Shown here: positions 1-9,583 of the stretch, piece after piece
How positions within the stretch are numbered: the first letter of the stretch is position 1
Layout: the number at the start of each line of letters is the position of its first letter
From: Streptomyces sp. NBC_00083
GTDB lineage: Bacteria; Actinomycetota; Actinomycetes; Streptomycetales; Streptomycetaceae
DNA: 64,000 nt
Assembly: GCF_026343295.1 (NCBI RefSeq)
Contig: NZ_JAPELY010000001.1
Span: forward strand, 1,922,001-1,986,000
Direction of reading: 5' to 3'
Notes under the pieces: generated by a model
Databases searched by the model: none
Seen by the model: only the letters and a program-made list of their open reading frames with translations
What the model was told of the DNA's origin: nothing
Program-made: the position numbers and the translations under genes

Positions 1-1
1 C

Positions 2-622
<621 letters not shown>

Positions 623-1005
623 GGACGCGCGAACGGCCCGCGGCCGAATCTCCTGACCTCGAACAGCCCGCGGCCCGCATGCCCTGACGCGCGAAGGCCC
701 CGTCCGGTCACCCGGGCGGGGCCGTCCGACGTCCGCCCCGGGCCGCCCCCGCGCGCCGCCCGCGTCCCCGCCGGGGTCCGTCGCACTTCGCGCCCCGGCC
801 GGATTCGATCATGTTCCGACGCGGCGGTCGTCGCTTCGCGGTACCCGCTCTGACCTGCGGTGATACGCCGCCGAAGCGCGGAAGTGGTCAACCCAAGTAC
901 AGTCCGTTCGAGACTGAAGTGTTTCGAATCCGACCGACCGGGTCGGCCGGATGATCAAGCGTGAGATCGACGGAACGACCGAACGACCAAAGGGACGCGT
1001 GGCGC
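623..1005. other. Intergenic region, 383 bp
   Basis: No convincing gene. It holds a GC-rich hairpin just after the LysM gene (696-723) and the promoter region of the downstream glycosyltransferase. An AT-richer stretch at about 890-930 is the likeliest promoter location, but no clear -35/-10 pair can be picked with confidence. Confidence 0.5.
696..723 (+). terminator. Hairpin terminator after the LysM gene
   Basis: Twelve-base arms (GGCCCCGTCCGG / CCGGGCGGGGCC, one G-T wobble) around a four-base loop, 70 bp after the stop codon. There is no T-run, which is common in Streptomyces terminators. Confidence 0.6.
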
Positions 1006-2286
1006 ATGCACCTCTCCTTCCTGCTGCACAACGCGTACAGCCTGGGCGGAACCATCCGGTCGACCTTCAACCTCGCCGGTGAGCTCGCCCGGCGCCACGA
1101 CGTCGAGATCGTCTCCGTCTTCCGCCACCGCGACGAGCCCACCCTGGCCGCTCCCGAGGGCGTCCGCATCCGGCACCTCGTGGACCTGCGCACGCACAGC
1201 CCCGGCTACGAGGGCGAGCACCCCCAGCACAAGCAGCCGGCCAAGGTCTTCCCGCGCGGCGACGGCCGGCACCCCCAGTACAGCCGGCTCACCGACGCCC
1301 GGATAGCCGCCCATCTGCGCGACACCGCGGCGGACGTCGTCATCGGCACCCGGCCCGGCCTCAACGTGCACATAGCGCAGGAGACGCGGCCCGGCGTCAT
1401 CCGCGTCGGGCAGGAGCACCTGACCCTCGAAGGCCACGGCTACCGGCTGCGCCGCGAGATAGCCCACTCCTACCCCCTACTCGACGCGATCACCACGGTC
1501 ACCCGGGCCGACGCGGCGGCCTACCGGGAGCTGAAGCTGCCGGGCGTGCGCATCGACGCGGTGCCCAACGCCGTGCCCGCCCCGGCCCTCGAACCCGCCT
1601 CCGGCGACGGCAGGCTCGTGGTGGCGGCGGGCCGCCTCACCCCGGTCAAGCGGTACGACCTGCTGGTGCGGGCCTTCGCCCAGGTGGCCGCCGTACGCCC
1701 CGACTGGCGCCTGCGGATCTACGGCTCGGGCGACGCGTTCGGCAACGAACGCGACGCGCTGCGCAACCTCATCGACGATCTTGACCTCTACAACAATGTG
1801 TTTCTCATGGGCATGGTCGGCGACCTCGACAGCGAGTGGGTCAAGGGCTCCGTCGCGGCCGTCACCTCCGACCACGAGTCCTTCGGCATGACCATCGTCG
1901 AGGCGATGCGCTGCGGGCTGCCCGTCGTCTCCACGGACTGCCCCCAGGGACCACGCGAAATAATCAAGGACGGCGTGGACGGCCGGCTCGTCGAGACCGG
2001 CAACGCCGACGCCGTGGCCGCGGCCCTGCTCGAACTGATCCAGGACGACGAACTGCGCCACCGCATGGCCAAGGCGGCCCTGGAGAACTCCGAACGCTTC
2101 GACCCCGCCGGCACCGCCGAACAGCACGAGGCGCTCTTCGAGGCGCTGTACGCCACGGGCGGCGCCGGCCGCTCCGCCGGGCTGCTGCGCGGCTCCCTGC
2201 ACCGGGCCCGCAGCTCCGCCCTCGACGGGGCGTACACCTTGCGCCACAAGGCCGCCTCCGTGCTCCGGAAAGGGCAGACCGCATGA
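1006..2286 (+). CDS. Glycosyltransferase family 4 (GT-B fold)
   Basis: A 426-residue retaining glycosyltransferase. The start is ATG at 1006, preceded by an AAAGGGA ribosome binding site; an in-frame GTG 15 codons upstream lacks one. The N-terminal Rossmann half has the glycine-rich loop (NAYSLGGTIRS). The C-terminal half has the GT4 core: AAGRLTPVKRYDLLV, then a DHESFGMTIVEAMRCGLPVV segment carrying the nucleotide-sugar-contacting Glu residues. No membrane segments are seen. It overlaps the next gene by ATGA, so the two are translationally coupled. The likely job is cytoplasmic assembly of a cell-surface glycopolymer; the sugar donor and acceptor cannot be read from the sequence. Confidence 0.9.
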   Translation: MHLSFLLHNAYSLGGTIRSTFNLAGELARRHDVEIVSVFRHRDEPTLAAPEGVRIRHLVDLRTHSPGYEGEHPQHKQPAKVFPRGDGRHPQYSRLTDARIAAHLRDTAADVVIGTRPGLNVHIAQETRPGVIRVGQEHLTLEGHGYRLRREIAHSYPLLDAITTVTRADAAAYRELKLPGVRIDAVPNAVPAPALEPASGDGRLVVAAGRLTPVKRYDLLVRAFAQVAAVRPDWRLRIYGSGDAFGNERDALRNLIDDLDLYNNVFLMGMVGDLDSEWVKGSVAAVTSDHESFGMTIVEAMRCGLPVVSTDCPQGPREIIKDGVDGRLVETGNADAVAAALLELIQDDELRHRMAKAALENSERFDPAGTAEQHEALFEALYATGGAGRSAGLLRGSLHRARSSALDGAYTLRHKAASVLRKGQTA

Positions 2287-3116
2287 CCACCACCGCCGAG
2301 TCCCCGGACACGGGCAACGCCCCCGCCGCGCCCCGCGCCCACTGCATAGCCGACTCCGCGGGCGGGGTGACCTTCGACGTCACGGGCGCCGGGCAGCCGG
2401 GCGCCACGCTGGTGCTGCGCCGGCGCGCCGCCGACCCGGGCGCCGATGTGCTGCTGCCACTCACCCCGGCGGCCGAGGGGGTGCTCAGGGCGGTGCTGCC
2501 CAGCACGGTCGGGCTCCCCGAGGGCGTGTGGGACGCGTATCTGCGCCTCGGCGAGGGCACCGAGCAGCGCCTGGAGCCGGGTGTGCGGGATCTGCGCGCG
2601 CTCGTCGACCGGGAGCCGGGGCCCGACGCCGACGGCGTCGCGGTCCGCATCCCCCACGCCGACCGGTCGGGCGCGCTCGTGGTGCGCAGCTGGCTGCGCA
2701 GGCCGCACGCCGAGACCGGCACGATCGGTTTCGGTGCGGACACCGTCACGGTCCACGGCCGGCTCCACGGAACGACGCTCGGTGCCGACGCCGTCGTCGA
2801 GGCGCGGCGACGGGGCGGGGGCGGCCACGTCCACCGCGTCCCGGCGACCGCCGACGGCGAGAGCGGCGGCTTCACCTTCACGCTGCCGTACGCGCCGCTC
2901 TCGGAGGGGCTCGACGCCAAGGAATGGCTCTGGGACCTGTGGCTGCACACGGGCGCCGGGGGCGGCCAGGTCCGCCTCGCCCGCCTCCTGGACGACATCG
3001 CGATGAAGCAGGTCGTCTTCGTGTACCCGGGAGCCACCGTGGGGCCCGGCGTGGTCCGCCCGTACTACACGGGCGCGAACGACCTGAGCGTGCGGGTCGA
3101 CTCCGTACGCAAGTGA
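2283..3116 (+). CDS. Uncharacterised protein coupled to a glycosyltransferase
   Basis: A 277-residue protein starting at the ATG that overlaps the glycosyltransferase stop (ATGA). I do not recognise a catalytic motif. The sequence reads as two similar beta-rich modules: each has a segment of the form 'LPEGVWDAYLRLG' / 'AKEWLWDLWLHTG', a pattern seen in accessory domains of glycopolymer transferases such as TarS/CDP-glycerol transferases. No signal peptide or membrane helix is visible. Coupling to the GT4 gene implies a shared role in surface-polymer synthesis, perhaps as a binding or scaffolding partner. Similar proteins are often auto-labelled 'transferase', which the sequence itself does not prove. 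Confidence 0.7.
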   Translation: MTTTAESPDTGNAPAAPRAHCIADSAGGVTFDVTGAGQPGATLVLRRRAADPGADVLLPLTPAAEGVLRAVLPSTVGLPEGVWDAYLRLGEGTEQRLEPGVRDLRALVDREPGPDADGVAVRIPHADRSGALVVRSWLRRPHAETGTIGFGADTVTVHGRLHGTTLGADAVVEARRRGGGGHVHRVPATADGESGGFTFTLPYAPLSEGLDAKEWLWDLWLHTGAGGGQVRLARLLDDIAMKQVVFVYPGATVGPGVVRPYYTGANDLSVRVDSVRK

Positions 3117-3564
3117 GCGCTGATGCGCCGGTCCGGGGCCCGGTGACGCACGTGCCGGGGCCGGGCGCTACCGGGGGCGTACGCCGTCCGGGCGCCCCGC
3201 GAGGGGGTGCGGCCGAGCGACCGCGGGGCCGCGATCCGGGCCCTGGGCGATGAATTGCCCACGCGCCGTCAATTTCATACGGGATGCCGTGGAGTTGGAA
3301 TTCGGACGGGCCCCGGCGAAAGAATTCCGACCCTGACGGAAAAGCGTTCCACCTGCTGGAACGGCCCAGTGCGATAACCGGGCAAGGGGTCAGGAACTGC
3401 CCGTACGAGTGACGGAGTTCGAGCCGGGAGCGGACCCGGATCCTGTGACAGAAGTGTGACTGGCGGGGCACCGGGGGCGGACAACCGGCGGGTTCCGAGC
3501 GGGCCCGGCGGGCCGGCGGGGTCCCCGCTTCCGTCACCCGGCGGCTGCGCCTACGGTGGGTCGT
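3117..3564. other. Intergenic region, 448 bp
   Basis: No supported gene. It is less GC-rich than its surroundings from about 3260 to 3350, and it contains a small perfect inverted repeat (CGTTCCA-N5-TGGAACG, 3345-3363) that could be a regulator site or a weak hairpin. The rest shows nothing specific. Confidence 0.4.
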
Positions 3565-3780
3565 ATGGCACCGATACCGTCCCACCCCGCCCATCCCGAC
3601 GACGCCCCCGAGTCCTATGTCGGGCTCGGCTCCGACGACGCCGAGCGCATCGCGGCCGCCCGCGGCTGGTCGACCGTCAGGTCCCTGCCACCGGGCTCGA
3701 TCATCACGATGGAGTACATGGCCGGGCGGCTGAACTTCGAGGTCGAGAACGGCACCGTGACCCGCTGCTGGCACGGCTGA
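3565..3780 (+). CDS. I78-family peptidase inhibitor-like small protein
   Basis: A 71-residue protein starting at ATG 3565. The middle (VGLGSDDAERIAAARGW) and the C-terminal part (GSIITMEYMAGRLNFEVE followed by a terminal CWHG) match the compact pattern of proteinase inhibitor I78 proteins, in which the loop before 'RLN' contacts a protease. No signal peptide is visible, so any target would be cytoplasmic or the protein leaves by another route. It stands alone and ends just before a strong bidirectional terminator. The family call is moderately sure; inhibitory activity is inferred. Confidence 0.72.
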   Translation: MAPIPSHPAHPDDAPESYVGLGSDDAERIAAARGWSTVRSLPPGSIITMEYMAGRLNFEVENGTVTRCWHG

Positions 3781-3800
3781 GCCGACACCACCCCGGCGGA

Positions 3801-3842
3801 CATGACGAAGGCCCCCGGTGCACACCGGGGGCCTTCGTCATG
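3801..3842. terminator. Perfect bidirectional terminator
   Basis: Two perfectly complementary 20-base arms (CATGACGAAGGCCCCCGGTG and its complement) separated by two bases. It lies between the convergent I78-like and PAP2 genes and can serve both strands. Confidence 0.85.
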
Positions 3843-3871
3843 TCCGCGTACCGGGCCGGGCGCCCGCGCCG

Positions 3872-4873
3872 TCAGCCCCCCAGGGGGCGGGCCGGCGCGG
3901 TGCGCGGGGAGCGCTCGGTGTGCGGGGGGCGCCGGGTGCCCGCGGGGACGACCGGGGGCCGCTCCGAACGGGCCGGCTGGTGGGGCCTGGCCGGCAGCGG
4001 CCGGGCGGAACCACGGCCGCTCGCCACGCCCACCGGCTCGCGCAGCGGGGCGTCGTCCTCGTCGTGGCCGCGCGGGGGCACCATCGCGGGCACCGGCTGC
4101 GCCGGCACCGGGAGCGGCAGCGCCGCGCCGCGCGCACGCATGCGCTCGCGCACCTTCTCGCGCACCGCGAAGATCAACGCCTCGGCGCGGGCGATCAGCG
4201 GCTCGAACCAGGGCAGGGCCAGCAGGATGAGGAGCCCCGCGGCCCAGCCGAGGAGCACGTCGCTCACCCAGTGCGTGCCCAGGTAGACGGTGGTCGCCCC
4301 CACGCCGAGGGCGACCATGGCCGAGGTGACCGACAGCCAGCGTCTCGCGCGCGGGGTGGTGGCGAGGTAGCCGAGGATGCCCCAGGTCACGACCGCGTTG
4401 GCGGTGTGCCCCGAGGGAAATATGTCGCCGCCCGCGAAGAGCTCCGCGGACCCTATCTGCGTGGCGTAGTGCGGGCCGAGCCGCCCGAGGCCGAGCTTGA
4501 CCGAACCGACCGTCATGTTGAGCAGCAGAAGGGCCGCCCCGAGGCTCAGGAGCGGCCGCAGTGTGTGCTGGCGCCAGGAGCGCCAGCCGAGCCAGGCCAT
4601 CACCATCACGGCGGTGGGGCCGCGCTGGCCGAGGACCACGAAGTAGTCCAGGAAGGCGTGCAGCTGGGGCCAGCGCTCGTACGGCCGGAACAGCATGACC
4701 TTCCAGTCCAGCTCGACGAGCCAGGACGACCCGAGGACGGCCACGACGATGGCGAGGTAGAACGCCAACGTCGCGCCGAAGAGGACCACGCGGTGACGGC
4801 TCATCCGCGGGATCTCTATCTTCGGTGGCTCGGGCTCCCGGTCCAGGCGGGCGAAGATTCGGTCAGTACGCAC
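3872..4873 (-). CDS. PAP2-superfamily membrane protein, variant active site
   Basis: A 333-residue membrane protein with about six hydrophobic helices and a Pro/Arg-rich cytoplasmic tail. The PAP2 fold is shown by KLGLGRLGP, FPSGH and GTHWVSDV. The central PSGH and the last His and Asp are intact. However, the Arg of the first motif (KX6RP) is Gly here, and the SR pair before the last His is Thr-Thr, so two phosphate-contacting Arg residues are missing. Normal family members dephosphorylate lipid phosphates such as undecaprenyl-PP or phosphatidate; this variant may act differently. GTG 4873 has no clear RBS. ATG 4804, just before the first membrane helix, is an alternative start. Confidence 0.85.
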   Translation of the reverse strand: MRTDRIFARLDREPEPPKIEIPRMSRHRVVLFGATLAFYLAIVVAVLGSSWLVELDWKVMLFRPYERWPQLHAFLDYFVVLGQRGPTAVMVMAWLGWRSWRQHTLRPLLSLGAALLLLNMTVGSVKLGLGRLGPHYATQIGSAELFAGGDIFPSGHTANAVVTWGILGYLATTPRARRWLSVTSAMVALGVGATTVYLGTHWVSDVLLGWAAGLLILLALPWFEPLIARAEALIFAVREKVRERMRARGAALPLPVPAQPVPAMVPPRGHDEDDAPLREPVGVASGRGSARPLPARPHQPARSERPPVVPAGTRRPPHTERSPRTAPARPLGG

Positions 4874-5386
4874 TCAATCGACGTTACAGCGAGTGAGAGA
4901 GTGCCCAGGCCGATCCAGGATCTTCGTGATGACGATGTGATGTGGAGTATGTCTCACACCGCCTTTTATTCCTGGCGTCGTCGAATACCCCGGGACCGCC
5001 TCCTCCATTCACCGGAACCCGCTGCAGAACGGGTTTTTCGGTATGTCGAAGAATTCCCTTTGCCGGGTGGGGGAGTGGAATTAATCCTTCGGTCACCGGT
5101 CCGGTACGCAGCGTAAAGATCGTTCCGGGGTGGCCTCCGCGTGGCGTACGCCACACGCCGGCCGGCTGGGCGGTGAGAGGTGGACCACGCGCCACCCGCA
5201 CGAACTCGCGTACGCTGACCAATCACTCGCCCGTCGACGCCGGCCCCCGGACGGACCGTTCCGCTCAGGTCCTGGCCGCGAGTCACCGGTTCCCGGGCCC
5301 GCCGACCGCTACGGCGGTGACGGAACGGTCCGCGGCGGCAGAGCCGCTCCGGGCCGCGGAGGCCCGCAGTACTGGGAGGTACCTAT
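4874..5386. other. Intergenic region, 513 bp
   Basis: No supported protein gene. It is AT-richer than average between 4930 and 5120 and contains a hairpin followed by a T-run (5011-5041). It must carry the promoters of the divergent PAP2 and exporter genes. A small RNA ending at the hairpin is possible but unproven. Confidence 0.4.
5011..5041 (+). terminator. Possible intrinsic terminator in an intergenic region
   Basis: AACCCG, an eight-base loop and CGGGTT followed by Ts, nested in an outer ACCG/CGGT. No annotated gene ends here on the plus strand, so it may end a short untranslated transcript or act as an attenuator upstream of the exporter gene. Confidence 0.35.
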
Positions 5387-7093
5387 ATGACAGGGACGAC
5401 CATGGCCGGTGCACGACCGCGTGCCGCCGCCGGCGGCGCCAACCGCTGGGTCATCCTCGTCGTCCTCTGCGTGAGCCTGCTCTTCGTGGCGCTCGACGCC
5501 ACGGTCCTCCACGTGGCGATCCCCTCCGTCACCGAGGACCTGCGCCCCGGCCCCGTGGAACTCCTGTGGATCGTCGACGCCTACCCCCTGGTCTGCGCCG
5601 CGCTCCTCATCCTCTTCGGCACGCTCGGCGACCGCGTGGGCCGGCGCCGGATCCTGCTGCTCGGCTACGGCATCTTCGGCGCCGCCTCCGCGGTCGCCGC
5701 CCTGGCCGACTCGGCGCCGGTGCTGATCGTGGCCCGCGCGCTGCTCGGCGTCGGCGGCGCGATGATCATGCCCGCCACCCTCTCCATCCTGCGCGTCGTC
5801 TTCCCCGACCGCCGCGAGCGGGCCACCGCCATCGGCATCTGGACGGCGGTGGCCGCGATCGGCGCCGCCGTCGGGCCGGTGCTCGGCGGCTTCCTCGTCC
5901 AGCACTACTGGTGGGGCTCGGTCTTCCTCGTCAACATCCCGCTGATGGCGCTGATGCTGCCGCTCGGCCGCTGGATCCTGCCCGAGTCCAAGGGCAGCTC
6001 CGACGGGCCCTGGGACGTGCTCGGCGCGCTGATGGCGGCCGGCGGCATACTCGCGGTCGTCTTCGGCGTGAAGCGGCTCGGCGCGGGCGACGGCTTCCTC
6101 GACGGCCCGGCCCTAGCCGCCCTGTGCGCCGGTGCCGCACTGCTCATCGTCTTCGTGCGCAGGCAGCGCCGCCGCACCCACCCCCTCGTCGACATCCGGC
6201 TGTTCTCCCGGCCCGCCTTCGCGACCTCCGTCGGCTGCATCATCATCGCGATGCTGGCGCTGGTCGGCCTGGAACTCATAGCCGTCCAGTACCTCCAGCT
6301 CGTCCTCGGCCTCTCCCCGCTCCAGACCGGTCTGCGCATGCTGCCGCTGACCTTCGCCGCGATGGCGGCGGGCGCGACCGGCTCGTACACGCTGCGCAGG
6401 CTGGGCCCGCGCCGAATGGTCTGCACGGGCTTCGTCCTGGTGGCGGCCGCCGTGCTGCTGCTGGTCCCGATGGGCCAGACCGACTGGCCGATGCTGATGA
6501 CCGTCTCGTTCGTCGTGCTCGGCTTCGGGCTCCAGACCACCCTGTTCGCCGCGTACGAGTCGATGCTCAGCGAAGCCCCGCCCGAGCGGGCCGGCGGCGC
6601 CGCCGCCATCGGCGAGACCTCCTACCAGCTGGGCGCCGGCATCGGCATCGCCCTGCTCGGCAGCGTCATGAACGCGGCCTACGCGCCCGGCCTCGCCTCC
6701 GTCGGCGGGGTCCCCGCGTCCGCTTCGGCCGCCGCGTCCAACTCCCTCGGCGAGGCCTACGAGGTGGCCTCCCGCCTCGGCGGACCGGCCGGCACGGCCC
6801 TGCGTACCGCGGCCCGCCACTCGTTCGTGCACGGCCTGCACGTCACCCTGTTCGTCAGCGCGGGCATGCTCCTCCTCGGCGCGGTGGCCGGGCTGCGGCT
6901 GCCCCGCATCATGGACTGCTCGGTCGCCGGCCAGGAGCGCGGGTGCGAGCCCGAGTTCGAGCCGCGCTCCGATTCCCACCCCGGGCCCCGCCCCGAGCGG
7001 AAGCCCTCGCAGCAGCAGCTGAGCATGAAGCTGCCGTCCCCGGCGCGGCCGGGCGATGTGGCGGCCGTGGAGTCTGGACGCGCGGGACACTGA
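5387..7093 (+). CDS. DHA2-family MFS drug exporter (EmrB/QacA type)
   Basis: A 568-residue membrane transporter with about 14 hydrophobic helices. The first helix carries LDATVLHVAIPSV, the DHA2 signature (LDxTIVNVALP), and the loop GDRVGRRR is MFS motif A. Motif C-like glycines follow (GAAVGPVLGG). ATG 5387 is preceded by GGGAGG. The tail after residue 510 is hydrophilic. Predicted role: proton-driven export of small hydrophobic or cationic compounds. It is unlinked to a regulator, and its substrate is unknown. Confidence 0.92.
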   Translation: MTGTTMAGARPRAAAGGANRWVILVVLCVSLLFVALDATVLHVAIPSVTEDLRPGPVELLWIVDAYPLVCAALLILFGTLGDRVGRRRILLLGYGIFGAASAVAALADSAPVLIVARALLGVGGAMIMPATLSILRVVFPDRRERATAIGIWTAVAAIGAAVGPVLGGFLVQHYWWGSVFLVNIPLMALMLPLGRWILPESKGSSDGPWDVLGALMAAGGILAVVFGVKRLGAGDGFLDGPALAALCAGAALLIVFVRRQRRRTHPLVDIRLFSRPAFATSVGCIIIAMLALVGLELIAVQYLQLVLGLSPLQTGLRMLPLTFAAMAAGATGSYTLRRLGPRRMVCTGFVLVAAAVLLLVPMGQTDWPMLMTVSFVVLGFGLQTTLFAAYESMLSEAPPERAGGAAAIGETSYQLGAGIGIALLGSVMNAAYAPGLASVGGVPASASAAASNSLGEAYEVASRLGGPAGTALRTAARHSFVHGLHVTLFVSAGMLLLGAVAGLRLPRIMDCSVAGQERGCEPEFEPRSDSHPGPRPERKPSQQQLSMKLPSPARPGDVAAVESGRAGH

Positions 7094-7118
7094 CCCGTAA
7101 CGTCAGCGCTCAGGTAAT

Positions 7119-7135
7119 AACTAACACTGCTAGTT
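7119..7135. promoter_or_regulatory. Operator-like palindrome upstream of acyl-CoA dehydrogenase
   Basis: AACTAACACTGCTAGTT, a 17-bp imperfect palindrome ending 31 bp before the start of the downstream gene. A copy differing at two central bases lies at 63770-63786 before the aldehyde dehydrogenase. Size and symmetry fit a TetR-family operator; the regulator is not in this window. Confidence 0.7.
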
Positions 7136-7166
7136 TTAGTTGAGCGAGAGCCGCGGAGGCGCCCCC

Positions 7167-8360
7167 ATGTCCGCTCCTTCCTCCAAGCTGCCCCCCTTCG
7201 AACCGGCCGACCCGCTCGGCATCGACGACCTGCTGAGCGCCGAGGACCTCGCGATCCGCGACACGGTCCGCTCCTGGGCCGCCGACCGGGTCCTGCCGCA
7301 CATCTCCGAGTGGTACGAGAACGGCGAGCTGCCCGGTATCCGCGAACTGGCCCGTGAACTCGGCTCGATCGGCGCCCTCGGCATGTCCCTGACCGGCTAC
7401 GGCTGCGCGGGCGCCACGGCCGTCCAGTACGGGCTCGCCTGTCTGGAGCTGGAGGCCGCCGACTCCGGCATCCGCTCCCTCGTCTCCGTGCAGGGCTCGC
7501 TCGCCATGTACGCGATCTGGAAGTTCGGCTCCGAGGAGCAGAAGCAGCGCTGGCTGCCGGGGATGGCGGCGGGCGAGATCATCGGCTGCTTCGGCCTGAC
7601 CGAGCCCGACCACGGCTCCGACCCGGCCGGCATGCGCACGTACGCCAAGAAGGACGGCACCGACTGGGTGCTCAACGGCCGCAAGATGTGGATCACCAAC
7701 GGATCGGTGGCCGGCGTCGCGGTGGTCTGGGCCCAGACCGACGACGGCATCCGCGGTTTCGCCGTGCCGACCGACGCCCCCGGTTTCTCGGCCCCCGAGA
7801 TCAAGCACAAGTGGTCGCTGCGGGCCAGCGTCACCAGCGAACTGGTCATGGACGAGGTCCGGTTGCCCGCCGACGCGGTACTGCCCGGCGTCACCGGGCT
7901 CAAGGGCCCGCTCAGCTGCCTCTCGCACGCGCGGTACGGAATCGTCTGGGGCGCGATGGGCGCGGCCCGCTCCTCCTTCGAGGCGGCGCTCGACTACGCC
8001 AAGAGCCGCGAGCAGTTCGGCAGGCCCATCGGCGGCTTCCAGCTCACCCAGGCCAAGCTCGCCGACATGGCGCTCGAACTGCACAAGGGGATCCTGCTCG
8101 CCCACCACCTGGGCCGCCGCATGAACGCGGGCCGGCTCCGCCCGGAACAGGTCAGCTTCGGCAAACTCAACAACGTGCGGGAGGCGATCGAGATCTGCCG
8201 CACCTCGCGCACCATCCTCGGCGCCAACGGGATCTCGCTGGAGTACCCGGTGATGCGGCACGCCACCAACCTCGAATCGGTGCTCACCTACGAGGGCACC
8301 GTCGAAATGCACCAGCTGGTGCTCGGCAAGGCGCTCACCGGACTCGACGCCTTCCGCTGA
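7167..8360 (+). CDS. Acyl-CoA dehydrogenase, glutaryl-CoA dehydrogenase-like
   Basis: A 397-residue flavoprotein. ATG 7167 follows GCGGAGG; the TTG at 7140 lacks a site. Acyl-CoA dehydrogenase motifs are in order: GCFGLTEPDHGSDP and WVLNGRKMWITNG in the middle domain, SREQFGRPIGGFQLTQ for FAD contact, and the C-terminal LTYEGTVEMH, where the Glu is the catalytic base. The pattern and length suit glutaryl-CoA dehydrogenase (oxidation and decarboxylation to crotonyl-CoA, feeding electrons to ETF), as in Lys/Trp breakdown, but another short-chain substrate cannot be excluded. An operator-like palindrome lies just upstream. Confidence 0.9.
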   Translation: MSAPSSKLPPFEPADPLGIDDLLSAEDLAIRDTVRSWAADRVLPHISEWYENGELPGIRELARELGSIGALGMSLTGYGCAGATAVQYGLACLELEAADSGIRSLVSVQGSLAMYAIWKFGSEEQKQRWLPGMAAGEIIGCFGLTEPDHGSDPAGMRTYAKKDGTDWVLNGRKMWITNGSVAGVAVVWAQTDDGIRGFAVPTDAPGFSAPEIKHKWSLRASVTSELVMDEVRLPADAVLPGVTGLKGPLSCLSHARYGIVWGAMGAARSSFEAALDYAKSREQFGRPIGGFQLTQAKLADMALELHKGILLAHHLGRRMNAGRLRPEQVSFGKLNNVREAIEICRTSRTILGANGISLEYPVMRHATNLESVLTYEGTVEMHQLVLGKALTGLDAFR

Positions 8361-8366
8361 TCGACC

Positions 8367-8385
8367 CGCCCCGCCCGGCGGGGCG
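8367..8385. terminator. GC hairpin between convergent genes
   Basis: CGCCCCGCC, one base, then GGCGGGGCG, a few bases after the dehydrogenase stop codon and facing the SepF-like gene. A plausible bidirectional terminator without a T-run. Confidence 0.5.
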
Positions 8386-8499
8386 CGCGGTCGGCTCCCG
8401 GGGGTGCCGTGCCCCACGACGCTCACGCCGTGGGCCGGCCCCCCGGCCGGGAGGCATCATCGGTGTCTGGGCCGGGGCCGGTCTCACCCCTGGCCGGTC

Positions 8500-8940
8500 T
8501 CAGCTCTGGTTGAAGAAGCCGCCGGTCTGGCGGCCCGCGGTCTCTCCGTTGACGATCTCGGTGTCGGCGGGGGTCAGCAGGAAGACTCTCGTCGCCACGC
8601 GCTCGATGGAGCCGCGCAGACCGAAGGTGAGCCCCGCGGCGAAGTCGACGACGCGCTTGGCGTCCCCGGCGTCCATCGCCGTCAGGTTCACGATCACCGG
8701 GACGCCCTCGCGGAACAGCTCACCGATGCCCCGCGCGTCCCGGAAGCCGTCCGGCGTGACGGTGGCGATCCGGCGGCCCTGCTCCTCGGCCGACTCGGAG
8801 GCCACCCGCACCCGCGGGTCGGTCACCCAGGCCTCGCCGGGTTCGGCGGCGGCACCTTCGGTGTACTCGTCGTCGTAGTAGCGGTCGTCGTTGTCCTCGA
8901 CAAGTCCCAGCCAAGCACTCGCCTTGCGCACCGATCCCAT
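8500..8940 (-). CDS. sflA: SepF-like cell-division protein (SflA type)
   Basis: A 146-residue protein of the SepF family. The N-terminus ([21 protein letters not shown]) is the amphipathic membrane-binding segment plus an acidic linker. The C-terminal domain (about 70-146) has the SepF core [21 protein letters not shown] and [20 protein letters not shown]. SepF proteins tether FtsZ to the membrane; Streptomyces has one true SepF plus SepF-like paralogues. This copy is away from the ftsZ-ylm cluster and next to an acyl-CoA dehydrogenase gene, which fits the SflA paralogue (SCO1749 in S. coelicolor, linked to stable polar growth). Family is sure; the paralogue name is inferred from context. Confidence 0.88.
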   Translation of the reverse strand: MGSVRKASAWLGLVEDNDDRYYDDEYTEGAAAEPGEAWVTDPRVRVASESAEEQGRRIATVTPDGFRDARGIGELFREGVPVIVNLTAMDAGDAKRVVDFAAGLTFGLRGSIERVATRVFLLTPADTEIVNGETAGRQTGGFFNQS

Positions 8941-9451
8941 GGACGCCTCCTCTCGCAGCGGTCTTCTTCTTGCGACTTCTTCTGTTCCCTATCCCTATGG
9001 TCGTCCATGATGCGGATCCCGCGCCAAGTGGATAGTCGCCGCGCAGGTGATTCGTGACGGTACTGGCACAGAGGATGTGGCGATTCGTCAGGAAACTTGC
9101 GGGATACGGCCGGTACGGGAAGTCCGGTGTAACAAAATGAGGAATCCCCCTCCACATGAGTGACGCGGGGGTCGTACGGGTGAACGGATCGCTCGATACG
9201 GTGCGTGCCGCACTGAAGAACGACGCCTCGGGCCCTGCCCGGCACTTCGCGCCCACCACGGGCGGCTCGCCCGGTCGCGACCGCCCACGACCGCCTGAAC
9301 GTGCCGGTTCTGACGCAGGCTCAGGCCGTGCGCTGCCGGCCGGGCGGCGCACGGCCGGCACCTGGCCTTCCCCGGGCCCGCGAGAAGCGGAGGGAGACCC
9401 CTTCACGACCGGCACGGATCTCGCCGGGGCGTGCGGGTCCGCCGGCCGCGC

Positions 9452-9498
9452 GGTGGGCGCCGTCCGGCTCGCGCCGCGCGAGCCGGACGGCACCCACC
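9452..9498. repeat. 22-bp inverted repeat with 3-bp loop
   Basis: Left arm 9452-9473 and right arm 9477-9498 pair with one mismatch (GGTGGGCGCCGTCCGGCTCG and its near-complement). It is far from any gene end, so it is not an obvious terminator. Confidence 0.8.
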
Positions 9499-9516
9499 GG
9501 CTGGACGGCTCCCGGT

Positions 9517-9583
9517 GTCGGCAGCCCCGGCGCGGGGACCCTGGGAGTGCCGCGCATGCCTCGGCCGCGCCGGCTGCCGACCC
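9517..9583. repeat. 17-bp inverted repeat around a 31-bp spacer
   Basis: GTCGGCAGCC-CC-GGCGCGG (9517-9535) is complementary to CCGCGCCGGCTGCCGAC (9567-9583) apart from a two-base bulge. Together with the neighbouring 22-bp repeat it could form a compact two-stem structure. Confidence 0.65.

Noticed and set aside
915..945. tRNA-like T-loop string (TTTCGAATCC)
   Set aside because: No matching T-stem, anticodon arm or acceptor stem can be drawn around it.
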